DNA of 64,000 bases from assembly GCA_016748015.1 (NCBI GenBank), contig JAAOMT010000375.1:301677-365676 (forward strand). Direction: 5' to 3'. This DNA is from Geosiphon pyriformis (taxonomy: Eukaryota > Glomeromycota > Glomeromycetes > Archaeosporales > Geosiphonaceae). Position numbers and translations under genes: made by a program. Under the pieces are notes generated by a model. It was given only the letters and a program-made list of their open reading frames with translations, had not been told where the DNA came from and ran no database searches. Shown one piece after another: positions 33,800-44,865 of this stretch; positions within the stretch are counted from its first letter, which is position 1, and each line of letters starts with the position of its first letter.

Positions 33800-34660
33800 T
33801 CATCTGTATATGGTTTGAGATGTGATATCTACATATCCACACAGTTGTAAAAAGTCTGAAATGGTGTTTGGAAGTTGGTCTTCAATTTCTGTGGTTAAGT
33901 ATCTGATGGTGGTTCCTGCTGGTATCTCAATGATATCTTCTGTGTTGTTGTAAATAAGGATTTTGATGTAACTGTGGTTCTTTGCTGGTATGTATAAGTT
34001 AACTAAACCAATTTTTTCTGATTCACAAAGTGTTGCTTCTGCTTCAAAAATCTGGATCTGATCTTTTACTTTTCTCTCTATAACTACCATGTATTGGTTA
34101 TATAGTGGAATGGAAATTTGTTGATAGGTGGAGATAATTTCTCTCTTGTCAATAATTTCTTCCTCTGCCATATTAACTGGTACATTTATTCTATCTGTTG
34201 ATCTGAATCCTTGTATCCTTTTAGCCATAATTCCTAACTCTTCCCTGTTTTTCACTGATACTAATTGAGCTATTTTCACCAGAGGCAGGAATATTGCCTG
34301 TACTATCTTTTCATTTGGCTTTATGACATAGGCCTTTTTTAAATCGTTTTGTAGTATTGCAATAATATTTCCTACATATCCTGCATCAATTATTCTTCCT
34401 CTGATGTTAATTCTTTTTTTCACTAAACTACTCCTAGGTACTAGTTAAACCATTGTTGTTGTTGGGATTTCTAATGCTATTTTGAGATCAATGTATGTGT
34501 GTAAGTGTGGTTTCAATTTGATGGCATCCTTCTTTGGATATCTTAGATTAAACTTGGCATCAGTATTATGTGTATATTCTGGCATAATACCTTCATTGTT
34601 ATTGCTAAACCATTTAAGTTCCTGCTCCTTAGAAAGGTTAGGAAGCACAATGTATATATC
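33800..34660 (-). pseudogene. GyA dUTPase-like domain between protease and RT
   Basis: dUTPase hydrolyses dUTP to dUMP and PPi and keeps uracil out of DNA. The five trimeric-dUTPase motifs appear in order: I, TDAKFNLRYPKKD (about 34575); II, VPRSSLVKK (about 34435); III, RGRIIDAGYVGNIIAIL (about 34395); IV, IFLPLVKIAQLVSV (about 34270); V, RIQGFRSTDRINVP (about 34190). Asp of motif III and Ser-Ser of motif II are kept; motif V has two Gly changed (GFGSTG reads GFRSTD). One in-frame TAA at 34447-34445 splits the domain, at a position where GyC reads Gln. A ~120-codon linker (33800-34160) follows before RT. Identity is confident; present activity is unlikely. Confidence 0.88.
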
Positions 34661-34663
34661 AGA

Positions 34664-35490
34664 ATTTGAATTGGAGTCCGAATTATTGTAATTTTTATTG
34701 CCATTTTAAATGGAACTGGAACCATTATTTTTGTCATTATCATTGTTAGAGTTTGAATTGGGATTGAAACTTGATCTCGATTCTAATGTGCAGCTACTGA
34801 TTGGTTTTTCTTCTTCTGGAATTGTGTAAATCATGCATGTTGGTGAATTGTAAATAAAGTCACACTTATTACAATATTAAAAGTTACAGGGAATTAAGCA
34901 ATATTAACATAATTAAGTATTCAACTGTTCTAAACACTACTTTTGTTCTTCTCTAATGGGTGCTAAATTTTGATAGTGCTCATGGAATTCTTTGAAGTCT
35001 GTTTTCAGGTCCAGAAAAGCATCTGGATTGAGAACCAATACAATATTGACTGGTTCTAAGAGGTTGTTCTTGATTTCTAGTATTTTACTGGCTGTGGCAT
35101 CTTCTATTTTGGCATTTACTATCCACCAGATCTCGTCTTTGTCATGTGGGTAACCATCCAATGGAAGATTGCTTGGTGCCAGATGGTAGTAACAGGTGTT
35201 TCATAACTTACCCAGTTGCTGATGAGAATCATGTATTGGCACAAACCATTGCATGTTTTTTCTTGACCAGAAATGTCATTCCACATTCCTTTGTTAAGCA
35301 ATTGTTCTCTACAAGCAAGACATGATTTATTGTTCTACTTGCCTTGTTACTTTAAATAGCCATACTATTCTCTGTGGCATGGCTTGCAGTAATAGTAGGT
35401 TCATGTCCAGTAATTTTTGTCTGGCATGATCCAAGCTCCCATGGAAAAAAGTTTCTTCTCACAGTTTTTGTATTTGAGAGATATGTATAG
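34664..35490 (-). pseudogene. GyA Cys-rich zinc-ribbon-like block and Asn/Ser linker
   Basis: In the minus-strand frame, KYKNCEKKLFS (first Cys now Tyr compared with CIDC/CVNC in GyC), YYYCKPC, SCLACREQLL and TCNGLCQYMILI lie at about 35480-35225, giving four CxxC-type pairs. A second small cluster, CLIPCNF-YCNKCDFIY, is at about 34915-34845. Then an Asn/Asp/Ser-rich linker leads into the dUTPase. The same block stands before the dUTPase in GyE and twice in GyC. Metal binding is inferred from Cys spacing; the function is unknown. Stops interrupt the frame near 35410-35330. Confidence 0.65.
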
Positions 35491-35799
35491 TGGTTTTTTT
35501 ATTGGTTCCTGTAAGTACTCTCTTTTCCAGCCACTAGTTGTTTCTTCTATGGTGGTGGTTTTTTTGGGTAGGTCTTTTTCTTTTCTTTTTCCTTTCCCTT
35601 TGTTGGTTTTTTCTCATTTCCAGGTTGGCAGTTTGTCTGAGCCATTGTTAGTTTCCCAGGTTTGGTTGGCATTCCAGGTAAGTTCTTTCTTTTGTGTTCT
35701 TTTTCTGTCATCATCCCAAGAGAGTATTGGTGGTAGTTTGTTGTGGTTTTTATCAGCCCATGATATTTGATAGGCTTTTTAAAGAGATTTGGTTATCTC

Positions 35800-36260
35800 T
35801 TTCTCGAGTTCTATTAACAGTGCTGGCATGTTAATGGTCTTGAAATAACTGGACATTGCTGGTGTTTGTATATGTTAACTATTTTGGCTGATTTGCAACT
35901 CTTGGGTGGTCCAGTTAAGCATTGTGTTGGTTTTGAACAGCCAATTATTCCCAACTAGAGCTTAATATTAGGTGGCTTCCATAATTAATATTTTGATTAG
36001 TACTATAATGCTATTAACCTCTATTGGGAGATCATCAATCTTACCAATGGAAGTTTTGGTTGCTCCATCAGTAGTGATTATGCATGCACTAGCAGCACAA
36101 TCAACTCGGTGACCTAATTGGTCTATGAGTTGTCATGTAATAATGCTGCCAGTTGATTCATTATCTAAGATCAATTTGATGACGTGACCATTCACTTTCA
36201 CAGTTTCCTTGAGTTCGAAAAAAAAAATAGCTGCTAGGAATTTGTCATTGAAAATGGTTG
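35800..36260 (-). pseudogene. GyA aspartic protease
   Basis: The frame reads ETVKVNGHVIKLILDNESTGSIIT, then QLIDQLGHRVDCAASACII, DGATKTSIGKIDDLP, LIKILIMEATQY and LVGNNWLFKTNTMLNW. This is a retropepsin-like domain. Its active-site loop has S to N and G to E relative to D-S-G-S, both G-to-A changes. A stop follows SIIT and another follows TQY. It lies between gag and the Cys-rich block and would normally process the polyprotein. Confidence 0.75.
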
Positions 36261-36499
36261 CTGGTGGAATATTGCTAATAAGTGGCTGCTTTTGTTTGGA
36301 TTTCCGGTTGTTGGGTGAAATGTCTTCTGGAGTAACCAGAAGCCTTAAATACTGTTGGGCATTTGGGTTTTAGGTGTATCTGGTGCCCGAATTCCATTGT
36401 TGAGATCCTGATAACTGGGTCGAGGAACTAGAGATTGGTTGATAGACTACCATTGACAATCTTCAGCTCTGTTAGGTCAGTCTCAGCCTTTGGGTTCTG

Positions 36500-38502
36500 T
36501 TTTAAGGTAAGTTTTGTTACAGTGTTTGAATTTGTTGAGATTGATAGATTACTTGAGACTGCAGCTGATAGATAGACTGGAACTGCAGTTGATAAATTAT
36601 GGATGTTGTCAGTTAATAAACTGGTGGTTGATAGATTGGCTGTTGTGTCATATATAAGTAATTCAGTTGATATTGTTCTGTTGATTGATTACTGACATAA
36701 TTCTGTGATTGTAGTCAACAATCAAAGTTTTGATACTGATTAGCTAATCTTAGGTTGCTTATCTTTTTTTGGCATTCAAATTGTAAATGTCTTTGTTTAC
36801 TACAATAGTGGCATATACACATTTTTTGTTGTCATGGTTGATTGATTGATGCTGAACACAATTGATTTTGGGTACAATTTGAGTTTTCTTGATTATTGCA
36901 TTATTGAGAAGGTTAATAAATTGCATGATTGTTAGCTAAGTACCCTTCTAATTTTTGATTGATTGAATTACTGTATTGTTTTAATTTAGAATCCAATTCA
37001 GATAATCCATTTATTACTAGATTTACAGCTTGGGCATGGTTTGCTTCGAGTTTAGCCAATTCAAAATCTCTGGCATTTGTAACTGTGGCTTGAAGGTCTG
37101 CTGGATGTATTGGGCATATGTACTGGAGGATACTACTGCACAGTCCTCTAATGAATTGATTCAAAATTTGTGGTGTTGTAAAATAATCAGCCTGTATGAC
37201 CTGAATTTGGCACAGATTTCTGTAGAAGTGTCCTAAGTAAATGGTAACTGCTTTATTTTCTCCTTGTTTGATAGTGGTAAAGATGTTAGCTAGGTGATTA
37301 ATACTGTTATTATTACTGAAATACCCCAGAAATGCAACTTTAAATTCTTGGAATGTTTGAGATTTGGTAACTAAACTTTGATATCATGAGTTGGCGGTAT
37401 CCTGTAAGAAATAAGGGATGGCTTGGAGTGCTCTCGCATTATTTTATCTATTAGCCGTAATGGCTTTTTCAATGTTATTGAGCCAAATTTGGGTGTTGTC
37501 TTTTTCGCCAGTGAATTTCTTGAGTTTTGCTATTGAAGTATAGGCCATTGGATCCAAGTTTGGTTGTTAAAGTTGTTGTTGTGGCTGTTGAAGCAGCTGT
37601 TGTAGTTGTTGGGGTGATTAAAATGGCTGCTGTTGAATCAGTTTAATAACCAGTTCAATTGGTGGTTGCTTAATAACGAGTACTGGAAATAAGTTTTACT
37701 AATTAATTATTTTGGGGTTTATATTGTTTGGATTTTGAGGAATTTGAAAGTTTGGAGTTTCAGTTTCTGGGTTTTCTAAATTTGGATCTTGCTGAGTCTG
37801 AAAGTTTGGGGTTTTAATGTCTGGATTTTCCAGAATCAGTTTTTGATAAGTAAATTCTTGATCTTCGGCTTCTTCTTTTTTCTCTTTCTCTGATTCTGTT
37901 ATCTCCCAAGGACTTGTGTTTCTGAAATCTGGTTGAGGTGATGGTGATCGGAATTCTGATGGCATTGGCGATCACAATTTAAATCCTTCAAAATAATCAT
38001 CATAGATTTCTAATAATTCTGCTTTCTTTTGTTTACTTTGAAAAGAGAGTTGCCCAAATGTTAATGTTATGTTTGATGTGAATGCACCTGTTAATGAGAT
38101 GTTAATGGCACTTTCTGGTGTATAATAGTATGATGGATTGGTTGGTAATTCAATTCTGGTTTTTTTCCAAGTGGGTGGTTGTATTTGGTTTGGTATTACT
38201 GCTGATGTTTGTAATTTTTCCTTGCCTTTGTCTGCATATGTGATTGAGAATTATTGTTGTGTATATTTTTCAATGGTTTGGTTTATTTCTTTAATAATTG
38301 GTGCAAAACTGTAGCTCTTTGGTAAGCTAGTATGTTGGAATAATTCTGTATAAAAATTTTCTCTTGCGGATTCAATATTAATTATTCCTCCTAAACAGTC
38401 TGTGATTTTGTTGTTGATGTAGAAGTTGAAGACTGATTCTGCTGGAAAGTGGTTATTGTTTAATTCTAATTGTTGGCTGTACTGTTGAAACAAAAATTTC
38501 AT
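36500..38502 (-). pseudogene. GyA gag
   Basis: The first in-frame ATG is at 38502 (MKFLFQQYSQQLEL); the open frame extends upstream to a TAA near the PBS, so the true start is uncertain. After an N-terminal region (38502-38251) come a Pro/Glu/Asn-rich stretch with near repeats ETETPNFQ and DIKTPNFQ (37965-37699), the gag core (KFTGEKDNTQIWLNNIEKAI, FLGYFSNNNSINHLANIF, LNQFIRGLCSSILQY), and a CCHC zinc knuckle CHYCSKQRHLQFEC at 36813-36772. A Gln/Asn/Tyr-rich tail follows. Several CAA/TGG-derived stops break it. Gag binds RNA and forms particles. Confidence 0.8.
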
Positions 38503-38607
38503 GAATTTTAAATGGTTTGCTTCTATTCTTTCTGATTCTACTACTTTTGGGATGGGTGTAATTGGTGCTGGTTCTTTGTAGGATTATACTTCATAAGGAG
38601 TGCCAAA

Positions 38608-39460
38608 TATTACAGATAATTATTTGGGATCTCAAATCAAATAACAAACTCATAACTTGGTGCTCAATTGATAAAATTTGTTGGTAATATCTGAAAGTGT
38701 TGTTTTATCTGAAGATTTTGTTGTAGAGTCTTTTGTATAATGAACAGAAATTTAATAATTGTCTTTCCAGTAGTCTCCCGGAATTGCAATTCCATCAAAT
38801 TTTTTTCTCAGCATAGTGGCCAGTAATCTTGACAGAGATGCCCTTCTGGTAAGCTATCCTTAAATTCTCAATTCCTATACCCTTCCTTTGGGGTCTTTTA
38901 CCAGGCTATCTATGATGTCAATATTTCAGCATTTAATCTTCAAGTAATTAGTAGAACAAAAGAAATAACTAAAATAAAAAAAAATAAAAGAGATAAGCCA
39001 AGGCAATAAATGTTAGTATCCTATTAATAGCTGTGATCAAGAGCTATTGTTCCAGTGTGTTTAAGTATTAATTACTATTAACATGAAGTGTTGATAGTGA
39101 TGAGTGGAATTGAAATAAAAAATAATTATTTATTTGATATTTGTGAATTGGAAGATCACTTAGATAAAATCTAAGCTGGAAGGTCTTCTAACTAAAAGAT
39201 TCTGTTTTTTTTACTTCTAATGCTATCATCATATATACATAATTGAAATTTCTCAATTTCTCAATTCTTTACACCAGGAATTCCAGAATTCCTGGAATCC
39301 TGCAATTCCTTTTAAGAGGAATCCTGGAATTTTGGAATCCTGGAATTTCTAGAATCTTGCAATTCCTCTTAAGAAAGATCTTGGAATTCCATATTTACTA
39401 TGGCTACTTCTAATTGGCTAATTTATATGCTAATATACTTCCTATATTTTATGAGTAATA
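38608..39460 (-). repeat. GyA 5' LTR
   Basis: TATTACAG (TGTTACAG with G-to-A)...GAGTAATA, 853 bp. The repeat array TTCCAGAA/GGAATCC lies at 39276-39390. TATA-like run TATATACATAATTG is near 39232-39245. Confidence 0.85.
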
Positions 39461-39812
39461 TCATGTATTATAAACAAAGTGATTATTAAAAATTGTTTTA
39501 TATTGATCTTGTAAGATATAAAAACTATTATTTAAAACTTTGTTAATTAAAAAGAGTTTTTTCATTGGCTAAAGAATTTATTACTATAAACATTGTTTTT
39601 GTCTAAACAGTATTCTAAAACTAAGTTATTAACACTTAAAAAAAGTGTTTTATAAGATTTCTTTTTTTTAAACTTCTCTTGAAACTGTTTTATCTTTTCA
39701 AAGACAATTATCTGTGCTTTTATTAAGGAGTCAAAAATGATATCAAGTTTTTTTTACAAAATGTCTTTGTAATCTTTTATTGTAATTTTTTTAAGAATAT
39801 TGTTTTAATTTA
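39461..39812 (-). pseudogene. Old GyB copy: integrase C-terminal end
   Basis: It continues the GyB frame across the GyA insertion (sense matches to SYILQDQYG…, LVLEYCSDRDNVYGDKF of copy 1), heavily decayed. Homology stops near 39806. Confidence 0.65.
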
Positions 39813-40518
39813 CTAAAGCTTAATCTCTTTAAAAAGAATGATATTATAATTAAAACTTATAATTTTTATTAGTTATTACATATATTAGCTACTAATATTA
39901 TATAATTAGCCACTCTATTTTTAGATAATAATTATTGACCTAATTAATAATTTGAATATTAACATAATTATTAACTTAATTATTAACTATTTTAAATAGC
40001 TATATAAGTAATAAGTTTTTTAGTTGTAAAAAAATATGTAAAAAATCAAAAAAATAAAACAATATTTATTAATTTATTTTTTCTTTTATTGTTTGTTTCT
40101 CTTTTTTTATTCTTTATTTTCAAGTATTTAAATATTTTAGAATAAAAAATTACTTGTTGGTATTTATTTATCTTTTTCTGATCTGTATAATTGTAGGATT
40201 TAAAAATTATTAAATAAAACATAACTAAAGAGCACATCTGATACTTGATATTAAATTCTAAAAATGCTAACATAAGGCATAGAATTATATCAGTGTGTTA
40301 TTATTTGTTAATAATATAAACTATCTCTCTACTTTTAAATTCTTCAATTATCTTTTAAAAAAAATAACAACTAAGATATTTTATGAAATTAATCTTGCAT
40401 ATTAAATTTATATTTATTTAATTTGTTCTTTAAAGTTAAATTTTTTTTGATTAATTTCATTACTCTACAATTTTGTTATTTTTTGTTATTCATTAATTTG
40501 TTACTCTAATCTGTAATA
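39813..40518 (+). mobile_element. + strand GyB 3' end: 29 bp of internal sequence plus 3' LTR
   Basis: About 39813-39841 is the reverse complement of the GyB sequence next to the 3' LTR (AGCTTAATCTCTTT, polypurine side). It is followed by a + oriented LTR TATTATAATTAAAACTT...CTGTAATA. An ORF of 75 codons on the other strand (40273-40046) is LTR noise. The host GyB jumps from integrase to RT across it, so the insertion came with a deletion. Confidence 0.7.
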
Positions 40519-41105
40519 ATTTTATCCAAGTAAATTAAAACAAAGTTTTCTTTTACTTATTTAAATATTTTGTTTATTAAGCATTAAAAAGTAAGAGAAA
40601 TATTGATAAGACCAAAAGTCATGATTATAAATTTATAGATATCATATTGGTAATAAAAACTGTTTTTTTTTACTTTCTGAATTTATTTTTACTTGTTAAA
40701 ATCCAGTAGTTAAATTAATAGTTAAAAAGAAAACAGCACCATTAAATTGGTTTAGCATTGCATTAATCTTAAATAGTAGATACATATCTTTTTTAGTAAT
40801 GGTATTTAATTAACAGTAGTCAATACAAAAGCATAGAGTTTTATTTTTCTTAGATATCACTATAATTAGAAAAACTTATTTGCTTTTGGTTTTTTGTATA
40901 AATTTAAGATATTTCATTTCATTTATTTTTTTTTAATAAATTTATTATTGTAGTGATTGAATTAATAAGACTTTAAGTAGATAAAACAAGTTTTTTTGAT
41001 GATAATAGTATGTTGTATTACATAAGTTTGTCTAAAAATATTACTTTTTTTTTCTTTTAGAGAGAGTTTTTTTTATTTTATTACTAATAATTATATCTTA
41101 AACAA
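40519..41105 (-). pseudogene. Old GyB copy: RT fragment
   Basis: In sense, ENFVLIYLD ends at the left border, i.e. the inserted GyB end interrupts exactly the YLDD box. Matches to the motif-A region (FFLTINLTTGF-like, about 40700) and the FCIDYC-like stretch (about 40820) follow. Decayed. Confidence 0.65.
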
Positions 41106-42080
41106 TATTATTTATAAAATATAAGAAGTATATTAGCATATAAATTAGCCAATCAGAAGTAGACATAGTAAATATGGAATTCCAAAATTCCTCTCAAAGG
41201 AATTGTAGGATTCCAAAAATTTCAGGATTCTCATATGAGGAATTGCAGGATTTTAGAATTCCAGAATTTTTTTTAAAAGAATTACAAGATTCCAAGAATT
41301 CCAGAATTCCTGGCTAGAGAATTGAAGAATTCAAGGAATCTTGTACAATGAAGTTTATGTATATATAGCAGTAATATTAGAAGCTAGAAAATTAGACTTC
41401 CAGAGTCAGTAAAACTTTCAGAGTCAATTAGACTCACAAGTCATAATTATTAGAATTACAAGGACTTTTTAGTTTAAATTTGATCTAAGCAACTTTCCAC
41501 ATCACAAATATTAATAAATAATTATTTGCTATTTCAAATCGACTCTCTACTATCAACTCTTCATGTTGATAGTAATCAATACTTAAACACACTGAAACAA
41601 TAGCTCTTGATTATGGCTATTAACAGAATATTAACTTGCAAACACCTTGGCTTATTTCTTTATCTCTTTTTTATTTTTTTTTATTTTTTATTTTTTATTT
41701 TTTTGTCTTTTGTTTGGTACTAATTGATTAAAAAGATTAAAGTGCTGAATTATTAATGTCACAGATAGCCTGGTAAAAGATCCAGAAATAAGAGTAAAAT
41801 TATATATATATTATCAGATAGCTTACCAAAAGGGCACAACTGCTAGAATAAATCTAGCCACCAAGCTGAGAAAAAAATTGGGCAGAATTGCAATTCTGGA
41901 AACTACTACAATTACCACTGAATCTCTGTCTATTATACAAAAAACTCAACCACTAAAACTTTCAAATTAACAAAACCTTCAGATCCATAATACCTTCAGA
42001 AATCAACACTATTATATTAATTAAGTACCAAGTTACAGATTTGTTATTTGTTTTGAGACCCCAAATAATCATCTGTAACA
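41106..42080 (+). mobile_element. Solo GyA LTR
   Basis: TATTATTTATAAAATATAAG (TGTTAC... with transitions) to ATCTGTAACA, 975 bp, + oriented. Flanking 4-mers ACAA (41102-41105) and ACAG (42081-42084) are a TSD with one transition; the GyB sequence is continuous across it. The GGAATTCC array is at 41175-41315, TATA (GTATATATAGC) at 41359-41369, a T-rich tract at about 41660-41703. An antisense ORF (42201-41962) is incidental. Confidence 0.85.
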
Positions 42081-44865
42081 ACAGTTTATTTTTAAAAAAC
42101 TTTTGTGTTTTTTTTATTTTTTCTCTTAGTATTAGGCTAATTGGTTTCCAATCTTTGTAATAAATTAAGTAAAACTTGTATTTATTATTAAAAAAATACA
42201 ATAGTTTATTATATTAACACTAAATACAAAAATCATGTTACCAATAACTATATTTGGCTTTTCTGTCAGGTTTTTTTCAAAACTTCTTTTAAAAATATTA
42301 TAATAAGACTAACAAATTAGCTTGCTGTTTACAATAATTTTTTTCTGTTAGTTTTAATATTATTTAATAACTTGTTATTGCTAGTAAAGATGATATAAGC
42401 AAGTTTAGTAGTTTCTTTTTATTCTTTTTCTTAATTCTGCTTAAGTACTAAAAAAGTTGTCTAATGATAACACTTAACTACAATAAGTTTTTTACCATAT
42501 CTGATAGTTAATTTACAAAATTTATAATTAAGCAAAACTTTTGCTTTCTTAAATTATTTATTGCCAACAATAATATACTCTTTTGCTTCAAAAACTTCTA
42601 TGTTAATTTTAATGTTGATACGATTAATATAGACAGAAACAGCTTTGGCTATTCCAAAATTTTTTTTCTTATTACTATATATATTGATTATTGGTTAAAT
42701 AGAAAATTTATCAATTTTTCTTTTAATGGCTTTTAAAAAGTGTTTGACAATAATGCTAATAAATAATTCACTGTTTAAGATCAAATCAATGAAATAACTA
42801 GTAATTTGGGCTTTGCAAATTATAGAAATAATATTGTTATTATTAATAAATTTAATTTGACAAGAGCATTTATTGGTTTTAAGTATTTTTTTTTTGGAAT
42901 TAAGAATTTGCAAAGATTTTTTCTGAACTGTAAATGAATTATTAATTGGCCAAAAATAATATGTACTAAGGTTTTTATAAGATCTTTAATAATAAGATAA
43001 AGACCCAGATTTTTGCATTATTTTTAAAGATTTTAATTTTGGAGAATTTTTAAAAACTTTTGTTTTTAGTGACTTATTACTATTAACAATAAAAATTAAG
43101 GCTTTGTTAAAATCTAAAATAAAATTAATCTTGGCTTTTTTTTTTTCTTGTGGATTCAAAAAGGTTGATAGCTAGTTTATCTATATTATGATTATTATTA
43201 GTTAAGTTAAAAGCATAAAAAAAGTTTTTTTCTGATTGACTTGTATTCTTACTTTTTAGAAATACACTTACCAGTTTAAAAACTAATAAATAGTGACTTT
43301 AACTAAAAAATTTTTTAAAAAAAAATTAATATTAACATGATTAGGTTTTTGATTAAAAATACTATTGTTGTTAAATCTGTTGTTTTAATTATTATTGTTT
43401 CTAAAAGCTGGTAAAAGTAAGAGAAAATTGTTGTAATTTCTTGAGAAATGTTCAGTTAATTTACAATAATAATATACAGATAGGCCACAATTTGCTGTTT
43501 TTAATAAGAATGCTGTTAAGATTGATTAAAATGAAGTTTAAATTTAGATCTTTGAAGTTGTTAAGTTTTTCTAACTGTTAAGCCTAAGAGTTTTAGTAAC
43601 TAAACAAGATTAGTTATAAGTCTATTTATTAATTGTTCATAAAAATTTTGAGTTTAGGCAGCAAAAAAGATAATAGTCATTTAAAAAGCAAGAGCCAGAA
43701 TAAAAGCAGAAGCAAAAACTGGAAGTGTAAATTTTAGATACATTCTTTGATTGTTTTTAATTTTTTAAGCAATTTCAATAATCATATCTATTGTAAGATT
43801 ATTTTTTAGGACCAGAAAAAGCCAAAAAACATATAAAAAATCAGTTTTTAATTCTTTGGTAAAAGAGTAAATCTTTTGCTTTTCTGTTTAGTTTCTTTTA
43901 AAATCTATTTTTTTAATAAGTTTTCTTATAGCTTTAGCATATTTAGTTATAATTTTACCAAAACCTTGAGGGTTTTTTAATTTTATATGTCATTTAAAAA
44001 TTAAGATAAAAGTTCTAAATTTAGTTTTAAACTAAGTAGTAAAAGAAATATTTTTTCTTCAGCATTTGTTGATATCTATTTAATAATTTTTTAGTAAGCA
44101 CTAACATTAGTTTTTTATGAGAACCAAATAGCAAAAAAGCTTTGTAGATAGCTATTAATAATTTGGAACTTGTATTCTGTATTATATTGATTAGCAGTAA
44201 CTGTTTTTTTAAAGTTATTTAATCATTCAATTGGGTCTTAAACATTATTTTTAATTAATAGTAATGAGATATTATTTTTTTATCTTAAAGCAGTTTGTAT
44301 ATCTTTAAGAACAGTCAGAATATTTGCTTGTATAAAGTTAACAGTTATTGGTTTAAAAATAACTATTTGTGTAAAATAATCTAATTTACTTAAATTAATA
44401 TCAAAAATAGAAGCAGTTTAATAACTTTTTTTTTCTGTTTCAAAAAAGTTTTAAATAACTAATAAACAACAATTTAAATGTAAATTTGGTAATTTAAATA
44501 TTTAAAATCAAGAGACTGTTGTTCAAAAGTTATTAAGTATAAAAGTTAATTGATGTTGTTATTTTTTTTTCAAGATTGTTTTTAAAGTAAGCTTGATCAA
44601 AAAAATAAATTGTATAAACTATGTAGTTTTAAGCTAAAAGCTTATTTAAAAACCAGTTCCAAAAATCTTAGAATTGTCTACTAAATCGTTTTTTAACAAA
44701 GAAGCAAATCAAGCAGAAGGACAAAAAATTGAGTACAATAAAGTTTAGATTGTTTTTGTTGTGTACTTCAAAATGTTTTTTTGATTGTTAAAGCAAGTAT
44801 GAATAATTATCTATATAATAGAAAATAAATGAATTTTAACAATCTCACAAAAAACACTACTTTTA
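42081..44865 (-). pseudogene. Old GyB copy: protease and gag
   Basis: On the minus strand the Cys-cluster region (about 42240), protease (42913-42470: IDLILNSELFISIIVKHFLKAI, active-site Asp to Asn), linker, frameshift heptamer TTTAAAC at 43274-43280, the zinc knuckle area (about 43450) and gag (to about 44820) are recognisable by alignment to copies 1 and 4. A 72-codon open piece at 42913-42695 is the best-preserved part. C-to-T and G-to-A decay is extreme. Confidence 0.7.

Larger units (their letters stand above)
29364..39460 (-). mobile_element. GyA: full-length dUTPase-bearing Ty3/gypsy element
   Basis: 3' LTR 29364-30240, internal 30241-38607, 5' LTR 38608-39460; 10,097 bp. Flanking 4-mers TTAT (29360-29363) and TCAT (39461-39464) are a TSD with one transition: copy 1 of GyB has AAGTCATG at this point, and the GyB integrase frame continues on both sides. 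The PBS TGGCACTCCTTATGAAG (38589-38605 in minus sense) is 2 nt from the LTR. The polypurine tract AAAAAGAGAGAATAA abuts the 3' LTR. Domain order: gag with CCHC, protease, Cys-rich block, Asn/Ser linker, dUTPase, RT, RNase H, integrase, C-terminal extension. Scattered stops and altered active sites indicate it is dead, but it is the best copy of this lineage here. Confidence 0.9.
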
